The notes under the pieces were generated by a model, which saw nothing but the letters and a program-made list of their open reading frames with translations, did no database searches and was not told the origin of the DNA. The position numbers and the translations under genes are program-made. DNA of 64,000 nt from Xylaria sp. FL1777 (Eukaryota; Ascomycota; Sordariomycetes; Xylariales; Xylariaceae): NCBI GenBank assembly GCA_022578965.1, contig MU400548.1, positions 62,001 to 126,000 of the forward strand, given 5' to 3'. Of the stretch, positions 56,450 to 64,000 are shown piece after piece (position 1 is the first letter of the stretch; every line of letters starts with the position of its first letter).

Positions 56450-56862
56450 TAATCTTTTGTATAATGGCTTAATTTTTTAAGTGTCTATTTTGTATTAGTA
56501 AACAGCTAGATAAATATTGTGTGCAGGATGAGGGTTTCTTCTAGCCAAGCAGTGTTATGCAGTAGGGCCGAATGTATATGTAGTATATACAGTATGGTCA
56601 ATAATGGTTTTTTCATCAAGACCATTGGTAGAAAAACTATTAGAACTAGATAGATAGTGGGAAATTTAAGAAGAAATGCCCGTCGCTCGAATATATCTCC
56701 AATATCTCCAGCGTTTTCCACGATTTGGAGTCTGTGAGCCCGCTATTAGGCGGCGGCACCTATTAAGGTAGGTAAAGGGCTGACGCAAAAAGATGTCTTG
56801 ACGATACGTAGAATAAGATCTATACGCAATTGAGAGATCATACAAAATATTCTTGATTGTGT
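56450..56862. other. Intergenic between tRNA and nitrilase-like gene
   Basis: It begins with the polymerase III termination run TTTT and holds the 3' flank of the minus-strand nitrilase-like gene. The reverse frame at 56506-56721 has no recognisable features. Confidence 0.45.
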
Positions 56863-58057
56863 TTACAATTTGCTGTGGTCACGGATACGTGTGTAAGCGT
56901 AATGCCATCCTTCAGCTTGCACTATGAAGAATAGAGGTTAGTAGTTACCTAAGGCTACGCACAGTATAGACTGTTGATAAAGACGCATTGTGTGCATAGG
57001 CTTGGAAAACTCGCTGAGAAATGCAGACAAGGCAAGCTACTTTGGAGAAGGGGGGGGACTTACTATCCTCCCGTACTTTGTAGTTCTCCTCCGCGACTCT
57101 CAGCACATCCATATCCAGATCGACGATTGACATACCCTCGGCGCGGCCTAACCGTCCCAATGCCCCAAGATGTGGGACACCAACCTGGCTCAGACCTGCA
57201 AAGCTTGTTTCCTCACCTTTCTCGGGTGGACCACCAGCGTTGACGAACACGACGGCGCATGTGTTCTCGAATGCACGAGCTACAACTGTACTATTTAGAA
57301 ACAAGGCCTCGCCCTCTGAGTTTAAGGCGTAGCCCTCATCCGATACATCGCGCATGCTCCAGAATGTGGGTAAGCAGATAATTTGCGCTCCGTCGGCGAT
57401 AAGCTCCCGGAAAGCCTCTGGAAAAGCTAAGTCCCAGCAGATAAGCAGGCCGACACGCCCGAGAGGGGTATCAAACGCTGTGTGAGGTTCATGAGCCGAC
57501 GAAACGAGGTGGCGTCGCTCTGGATGCCATAAGTTCTTCTTTTGGTATCGCGCAACAATTTCACCATCCGACGAGATGAAGTATGCGGCATTCTGAAGGG
57601 AGTCACCATGCAATTCAAGGATGGTACCCGGAACAATGCAAACATGCAGTTCCCTTGCCAAAGCCTGGTACCTTTGCAGATACAGGAGAAAATCTACACA
57701 TGAATCCTTAAACCCCGGCTGGTCAGGCACCCATGAGGTGAGATGGTATTCGGGTAACACAGCTAGGTGGCAGCCTTTGACGGCTGCATGTCGGATGAAG
57801 GCTGCGGCTTTCTCGTAGTTGTGAGCAGGTGATAGCGGCTAGATTAAGCGTAAGCAAGGATAAGTTTCTGATTGACGCTTCAAGAAGACATGTAGGCTGC
57901 GGGTGGCAGTAATTGGGTCAACAATGTCATGGTAAAAACCACCTTGGTCCCTCGTACGCCTCTATATATGCCGATCTTGCCGGAAGGTCTGTGATGACTC
58001 ATGAGAACTCACCTTTGGGTGAAGCTGAATTAATGCAACCTTGTAAATGGGTGCCAT
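56863..58057 (-). CDS. Carbon-nitrogen hydrolase (nitrilase superfamily)
   Basis: Three exons, 58057-58013, 57838-57064 and 56921-56863, give 292 residues. The first encodes only MAPIYKVALIQLHPK, the superfamily's first strand. The catalytic triad is visible: Glu45 in LPEYHLTSW, Lys115 or Lys116 in YQKKNLWHPE, and Cys149 in GLLICWDLAFPEAF. The last intron (142 nt) joins NYKVRED to MQAEGWHYAYTR, the expected end. Such enzymes hydrolyse nitriles, amides or N-carbamoyl compounds. The LPEYHLTSWVPD form is common in fungi, but its substrate is unknown to me. No signal peptide, so probably cytosolic. Introns of 174 and 142 nt are longer than those of its neighbours. Confidence 0.9.
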
Positions 58058-59126
58058 TTTCCGCTTGAAGTGATCTATGCCGAGGCATGCATTTGACTTG
58101 CATATCCAGATCCAGTACTTTTGGCGATACGAAAGTAGGGGTAGAAACACTTCATTAGAGGAATGCCCCGATATATACTTATCAGATCCATTTCCCCTAA
58201 CAGAGACTTTTGAATATGCAGAAACGCTACCTTTTCTAACAGATGTCTTTCTCTTGCCAATGCAACGATGATCTATCTACCCAACTGTATAAGCTAACGC
58301 GACAAGACGATGGCGTAGGGAGCCGAACCACCGGTACCTAAAGCGGCGAAGTGTCGCAACATCCGATGTCTTTCGAATTGGAATCTGGCTAACTTATTTA
58401 TGAAGTTCTTACCTAGCAATCGGTGGCTCAGCCCGTCGAACTAAGGGAATTACGATTGAGTTTGATGAACGAGCTCGTTATTGACTGTTGGAGACTCCCT
58501 TTTTGACGGACATCGGTGGTCAGCGCCATCATGAACTCAGACACGGAATGGTCTTGCCAGACTACTCTCCGTATTCGCAAAGTCCATTGAAGTTTAAGGA
58601 AAGCAGCAACAGGTATTGTTGATGTATATTGGAGCTGGGAATGCAATGACGCCAGTCAAGCGTATGACATCAATCTCATTTCATCTCTACTGTTCCTTCT
58701 AGCGCGGCGCTCCTCCCAATTTCCTTACTACCTACCGGGAGCCCGATTGCTGCTACGGGCAGCGCCTCTATTCTGCTTAGAAGCAGCGGTGATTCGGCAG
58801 GGGAGTTCGATAAATATGATGTCAACCTTGGAATAGAAGCCCACCTGACTCTTGCCAGCCTCTCGATATAAAGGAGCATGAAAACAAGGTTGCCGCAACC
58901 AATGACTATTGAGAAGTGCCACTCAGTTTAACTAGAGATCGGGTGATCATAGCCCATCGTCTGAAAGTCGGGAAAGAGGTAGAAGGTGTATCTCCCCTCT
59001 TGCACTCCGTCCTGCCTGATATGAACTTAGGCGCGACATGGAAAAGATAAACATCGCGTGGATTTTGCCGAATATTCTCGCTACGGTTCACTAGCTAGAC
59101 ACAGCAGTTTATAGACACCGAGAATC
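58058..59126. promoter_or_regulatory. Divergent intergenic region, nitrilase-like / membrane protein
   Basis: 1.07 kb between two divergent starts. GATATATAC at about 58171 could provide the TATA function for the nitrilase-like gene. Frames at 58428-58922 on the minus strand overlap each other and have no family features. No gene is assigned. Confidence 0.4.
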
Positions 59127-59942
59127 ATGGCAGCACTAACTACACTTTTCACACCCCCTTCTTGGTGCTCTAATCGATTCGCTGTCTTCGTGGACGACCA
59201 TGCGCCTGGGACAAGCATCATCCCTCCCAGCAGCGGATGGGTAGATCCGTCTTTTCCCAAATGTATACCAACTCAGTACACGACCGCCTATCCGACCTTC
59301 AGTCCGGGTGTCTGCCCAGTCCACATGCAAATCGTTAAGCACACCTTCGGCACACGCGATGGAAAGACAATCTGGGCGGCAGCATGCTGCCAAAGGTAGT
59401 TCTACTCTGCCATTGCTCTGAAGCCTGGGATTGACTATTCCAGCGGATTCTCTCTTATGTCTGTTGACCCTGAGTACCTGTGCACTTCGACTATCACGAC
59501 TCCCATGGCTTTTCTTCTCGACCCAGATATATCCACTGCCGACATATATACAACACTTGCGCCTGAGCTTTGGATTGAGCATGACCAAGTAATAGTGCAA
59601 TGGGAGCCAAGCGACCTAGAACTTTTGCCAGTCGGTGTAGCCTCCCAATACAGGCTCATGATGGGCATCACAGTGCAACCGTCGGCAGTCAATCCCTCCA
59701 GCGAGACAATAGATTCTGTGGCAACATCCATGATAACGAGTTCATTAACACTGACACCGGCATCGGATACTTTGCTTGTATGGCCAACTACATTGAGCTC
59801 CCAAACATCAACCTTATCAACTTCGACCTCTAAAACTCAAACCCAGGTCACAACCACGAATGAAGATGGACTGGATGAAATAATTGACTCTGTCGTCCTT
59901 GCTATCATATTGTTCGCTATGGCTATTTGTTTCATAGTGTAG
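59127..59942 (+). CDS. Fungal cell-surface protein with C-terminal membrane segment
   Basis: Exon 1 is 59127-59395, then a 48-nt intron (GTAGTT...TCCAG), then exon 2 at 59444-59942, giving 255 residues. The N-terminal half is Cys/Pro/Ser-rich with CIPTQYTTAYPTFSPGVCP and WAAACCQSGFSLMSVDP, the last read across the splice, as in a common fungal family of surface glycoproteins (CC-x-SGFS...C-x-S). A Ser/Thr-rich stalk follows, then one membrane helix (VVLAIILFAMAICFIV) directly before the stop. I see no clear signal peptide. Homologues as I know them usually keep a cytoplasmic tail after the helix, so this may be a truncated or tail-anchored form, or a further exon was missed. The function is unknown. 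Confidence 0.7.
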
Positions 59943-60960
59943 AAGCCCGTATCAATAGGCAGACTGCAGCGTTGGTGAGACGGTATTTTCTATAGCAGGT
60001 AGGCATGGGAGCAGATATTTCTAACTCACTTGGCGTCAACATCACGGTTCGCCAAGCAGGCGCTTGGGTCTTAGACACCCACAGCGGCACATATTTACCG
60101 AGATAGCGAATTCCTTCAAAGCATTTCCGTGCTCAATTGCGGCCCATGAAAATTTTGTGTTCCATTCTTTGACTAATATTATTTCGTGTTGCCTATATGT
60201 TGTATGATCGGTGACCTTCCCCGCATCGCACGCAACCTCAAGACCGGCCCTGAGGCGCGGGGTGTGTGCCTCTTGAAGCCACTATGATCTTATCCCCGCA
60301 CACCGGCATTTAACATAGGATAGGGCTGGCTGCGATACGATGCACACTTAACTTCGCGGTTGGGTGGGAAGAGGGGAGCCAACCCGCCCATAGCTTGCTG
60401 CCCGTGGAACTCGACCGAAACTACTCTCCGGGGCAATTAGATTGGCCGTGGTGACTGAGTAAGAATCATCTGGCTTAGAGTAAAGAATAGATTATGGATG
60501 AGCAACATACGGTTTTGAGTAATATGACGCCGACAGCATAAAATAAACAACTAGATGGCTATACCAAGCGCCAGCAAAGGTAACTACTAAGTGAGTAGAT
60601 TTTATATGGGATGTTTATCAATATTCTTTTCGGTGCATCATGACTGCGGCTGCCGACGAGACGAGTGGTTACTTCTTCCCGTGCTACGTCTTCTCCACCG
60701 GAATCCAACCTTGAGCGCCACCGGCATTGTCGCATCATGTTCTTCACCCAAGTAGGTAATGAGTGTCGCTGCCTACATCCCCGGGTGAGCAATTCCTCGG
60801 CAGGTTCCATGCGAATACAAGGCAATCGCGTATAAAATGTTTTGTAGTTATATATAAACTTCCGTAAAGCTTCTCATTGCTGCCAAAATGCCCTTGAATT
60901 TACTCTAAGGCTGGCTTCGAAAGAAAGAGTCTTAGCGAGGCAATAGTGCATTTCTTCAAT
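59943..60960. promoter_or_regulatory. Intergenic; promoter of the GH3 gene
   Basis: About 1 kb with no supported gene. The minus frame at 60559-60825 shows no features. TATAAAA at 60831-60837 lies about 125 bases before the GH3 ATG and is the probable TATA box. Confidence 0.5.
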
Positions 60961-63790
60961 ATGCTACTCACTTCCCTCTACTTAGTCGCTTATTTGGCAG
61001 CGCCTGGACTTGGGCAGGGTGTCATCACTGATGACACGGTCTTTTATGGCCAGTCGCCTCCGGTTTATCCCTCGCGTTAGTATTCTAGGCCTAACTATAT
61101 CTAAAAGAAATATTAGACTACCTATTAACAACAAGACAGCACAAGGTACAGGGACAGGCAACTGGGCAGATGCCTATGCACAAGCCAAGGTTATCGTATC
61201 TCAGTTAAGTCGAGAAGAAAAGGTCCGTAGAAGAGATGGACAAAGGCGACACCGATTCAACTAATATAGAGAACGGGTTCCAGGTGACTCTCACGGGTGG
61301 TGTCGCCGACGATGACAGCTCTTGTTCCGGAATCATCCCCCCAATACCACGAGTCAACTTCACGGGTCTCTGTCTCAGTGACGCCGGGAACGGACCGAGA
61401 ACGACAAACTTCGTTTCGAGCTGGCCAGCGGGTATATCTGTGGGCGCGAGGTTAGTCCTTGTTCAGAGGGCATTGCTTAGAAACGTCTACTTACGGAATA
61501 CCGCAGCTGGAACAGAGAGCTTGCTCATAAGAGAGCAGTTGGAAGTGCGCGATATCTGCTTGAATCAGTGATTCTAAGAGACGAGATGCTTACCAATCGA
61601 TGTAGTGGGCGGCGAGTTCCGAGCTAAAGGGGTCAACATTGCCCTTGGCCCCGTTGTAGGGCCTTTGGGGCGAATTGCTTCGAGCGGACGCAACTGGGAA
61701 GGTAGGGAACAGTGTCTTACCTATTAAATGTCTTTTATTTTTTTAACGGCTAATAGGTTTCTCTAATGACCCGTACCTTTGTGGCGCATTGGCATATCAG
61801 ACTGTCGATGGCATTCAATCCACTGGCGTCATTACGAGCACCAAGGCAAGCCAGCATTCATTCATTCCTCGCTCTAATCTTAATGGCTAATGCTGGCCTC
61901 AGCATTTCATTGGGAATGAGCAAGAGACAAACAGAAACCCAAGTGGACATGTTACCGCGGTGTCAGCTAATATCGATGATAAAACTATACACGAGCTATA
62001 CCTTTGGTACGTATCATGAATTATCAGTCGTTGTTGAGCGTCGTGGCTGATAATGTTTCCCTTAGGCCTTTTCAAGACGCGGTCAAGGCGGGCACGGGGA
62101 ATATCATGTGCTCGTACAACCGCGTCAACAACTCCTATGGGTGCTCCAATAGCAAAACGCAAAATGGACTGCTGAAAACAGAACTCGGGTTCCAGGTAAT
62201 TCATGTCTGATGAATTTGACCATAAAAATATTGCTGAACACTGAAAAGGGCTTCGTTGTTACCGACTGGGGTGCTCATCACGCGGGCGTCGCCACAGCTT
62301 TGGCGGGACTCGATATGGTGATGCCCAGTGGAGCACCACTCTGGGCTGGCAACTTGACTACGGCCGTTAACAATGGATCTGTTCCTGAGTCTCGATTAGA
62401 TGATATGGCGACTAGGTGAGGATATGGAATATCATATACAGCCTAGATGATCTTGCTAAATCTTAGCAGAATCCTCGCCACTTGGTACAAGATGAAGCAA
62501 GAAGAAGGGTTCCCATCTCCCGGACTTGGCATGCCAGGCGATCTCACAGTACCCCATCAGCAGGTTATTGCAACATCACCCAGTAGCAAGGCCGTGCTCC
62601 TTCAGGGTGCTATTGAGGGCCACGTTCTCCTAAAGAATGACAACGGCGCTTTACCCCTCAAGTCTCCCAAGCTGGTTTCCCTCTTCGGCTACTCTGCAAA
62701 GTCCTTCGACGCTTATACGCCCGGGGGTTATGGATGGAATAACGGTGGTGAGTCGACCGCGTCTGCCCATATGCAAATCGCACCAAACGGCACCCTTATA
62801 TCCGGAGGCGGTTCCGGGGCTAACCAGCCTGCGTATCTGAGTTCACCTTTCGAGGCCCTCAGCCTCCGGGCGTACGAAGACGGGACAAGTCTATGGTGGG
62901 ACTTCCACAGTGGAAACCCTAAGGTCGACCGATCTTCTGACGCGTGCATCGTCGTCGGGAACGCCTTCGCCTCAGAGGGGTGGGACAGGCTGGGATTACA
63001 CGACGATTTCACCGATGCGCTGATCGCCAATGTTGCATCACAGTGCAACAACACCATCGTAGTGTTCCATAATGCAGGCGTCCGGCTGGTCGACCGGTTC
63101 GTCGAGAACCCCAATGTCACGGCTCTCATTTTCGCGCATCTCCCCGGACAAGACTCCGGGCGCGCACTGGTCTCGATACTCTACGGCGACGTCAATCCGT
63201 CGGGCAAGCTGCCGTATTCGGTCCCGCGCAACGAGTCGGACTTCGGACCCCTGAAGAACGCGACACAGCCAGACGGCATCTACGCGCTATTCCCGCAGTC
63301 GGATTTCGACGAGGGCGTCTATATCGACTATCGGGCTTTTGATGCGAAGAACATCACGCCGCGTTTTGAGTTCGGCTTCGGGCTTAGCTACACGACGTTC
63401 AGCTATTCGGATCTCATCGTCTCGCTTGCCAATGATGCGGACTTTTCTTCGTATCCTTCCAAACCCATCGTCGAAGGCGGCCGTGAGGACCTCTGGGATA
63501 CTTTGGTAACAGCCTCCGCAACAGTAACGAACACGGGGTCCGTAACCGGCGCGGAAGTCGCCCAGCTGTATGTCGGTATCCCGAATGGCCCTGTACAGCA
63601 GCTGCGCGGCTTCGTGAAGCCGGTCCTGGAGGCTGGGGAGTCGGCAGCCGTTCATTTCGACTTGACGAGGCGGGACTTGAGTACGTGGGATGTTGTCGCC
63701 CAGAATTGGCTTTTGCAAAAGGGGGAGTATCATATCTATGTCGGGTCCAGTAGTCGGAAGCTCCCCCTAGCGGCGGCTCTCCAGATTTAA
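60961..63790 (+). CDS. Secreted beta-glucosidase, GH3
   Basis: Ten exons: 60961-61075, 61140-61222, 61284-61450, 61507-61544, 61606-61701, 61757-61845, 61903-62006, 62066-62195, 62249-62415 and 62470-63790. They give 769 residues. A signal peptide ([20 protein letters not shown]) precedes the TIM-barrel domain with [36 protein letters not shown] and [11 protein letters not shown]. The nucleophile is Asp280 in [11 protein letters not shown]. The second domain has [14 protein letters not shown], and a fibronectin-III-like domain with [19 protein letters not shown] follows. It releases glucose from cello-oligosaccharides or aryl glucosides outside the cell. Eight introns are GT-AG; the intron after 61845 begins GC (AAG|GCAAGC), a rare but valid class. 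Exon 4 is only 38 nt. Confidence 0.93.
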
Positions 63791-64000
63791 GCATGATATG
63801 AATGGCTCTTCTTGGGGTTTCTTGGCCGTTGATATGCGTGCGAGCATATTGTATATGCCGGTAACGCTTTGCGATGCGGTGTAGTTGTCTTGGGATTACC
63901 AAAATTTAATCAAATGAATATTAAAACAGAAAGTGGCGTTTGATTCTAATTGAAAGAAACGCTTAGATTCGTTAATACCCAATATAGATTCATATCATGC
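63791..64000. other. 3' flank of the GH3 gene
   Basis: 210 bases to the window end. AT-rich with AATTTAATCAAATGAATATT words at about 63903, where the polyadenylation site could lie. No gene is visible. Confidence 0.4.

Noticed and set aside
1..64000. CRISPR array, prokaryotic operons or ribosome-binding sites
   Set aside because: No regularly spaced direct repeats were seen, and the intron-rich genes show a eukaryotic chromosome.

Overview
The window is filamentous ascomycete (Pezizomycotina, probably Sordariomycete-like) chromosomal DNA. The evidence is short introns of about 45 to 175 nt with GT-AG ends and CTAAC/CTAAT-type branch points, single-gene transcription units on both strands, fungus-specific families (Zn2Cys6 regulator, NACHT/WD-type STAND protein, CrtC-like Diels-Alderase, bicupin, secreted GH43/GH3), and a large AT-rich block with the footprint of repeat-induced point mutation (RIP). 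The species cannot be named from sequence alone. Exon joins below were built by hand. All are frame-consistent, and most are supported by continuity of the family's protein sequence across the junction.

Layout. 1-2.3 kb: the 5' end of a cytochrome P450 (minus strand, running off the left edge) divergent from a Diels-Alderase-like gene. Together they look like the edge of a specialised-metabolite cluster. 2.74-17.85 kb: one LTR retrotransposon with 211-bp LTRs, a TATTA target duplication, a polypurine tract and a RIP-destroyed Ty3/gypsy-type reverse transcriptase/RNase H. It carries no intact ORF and is about twice the usual length for such elements. 17.9-23.5 kb: gene-poor DNA of normal composition, with a 132-aa orphan gene and a newly assembled two-exon small secreted protein. 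23.6-33.0 kb: GH43 arabinanase, cysteine-rich metallothionein-like protein, RCC1-family nuclear protein, and a five-exon secreted serine hydrolase of the beta-lactamase fold. 33-35.8 kb: gene-poor. 35.9-46.1 kb: Zn2Cys6 regulator, oxalate-decarboxylase-like bicupin (convergent with the regulator), MET10-type sulfite reductase subunit, and a GNAT acetyltransferase. 46.5-51.4 kb: a large NLR-like protein (alpha/beta-hydrolase, NACHT, WD-like repeats). 52.4-64 kb: fructosamine-kinase-like gene, a frameshifted alpha/beta hydrolase, an intron-containing tRNA-Thr(TGT), a nitrilase-superfamily hydrolase, a C-terminally anchored membrane protein, and a ten-exon GH3 beta-glucosidase.

How they work together. 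Most genes are independent housekeeping or lifestyle genes: cell-wall sugar release by GH43 and GH3, sulfate assimilation, metal binding, and Ran/chromatin function. Only the P450/Diels-Alderase pair suggests a shared pathway. The best candidates for unusual biology are that pair beside a RIP-inactivated giant element and the hydrolase-NACHT-WD protein of the fungal self/non-self recognition type. Broken or strange features are the frameshift in the 55-kb hydrolase, an apparent 35-nt intron in the Zn2Cys6 gene, a GC-AG intron in the GH3 gene, and active-site substitutions in the bicupin and the beta-lactamase-like protein.
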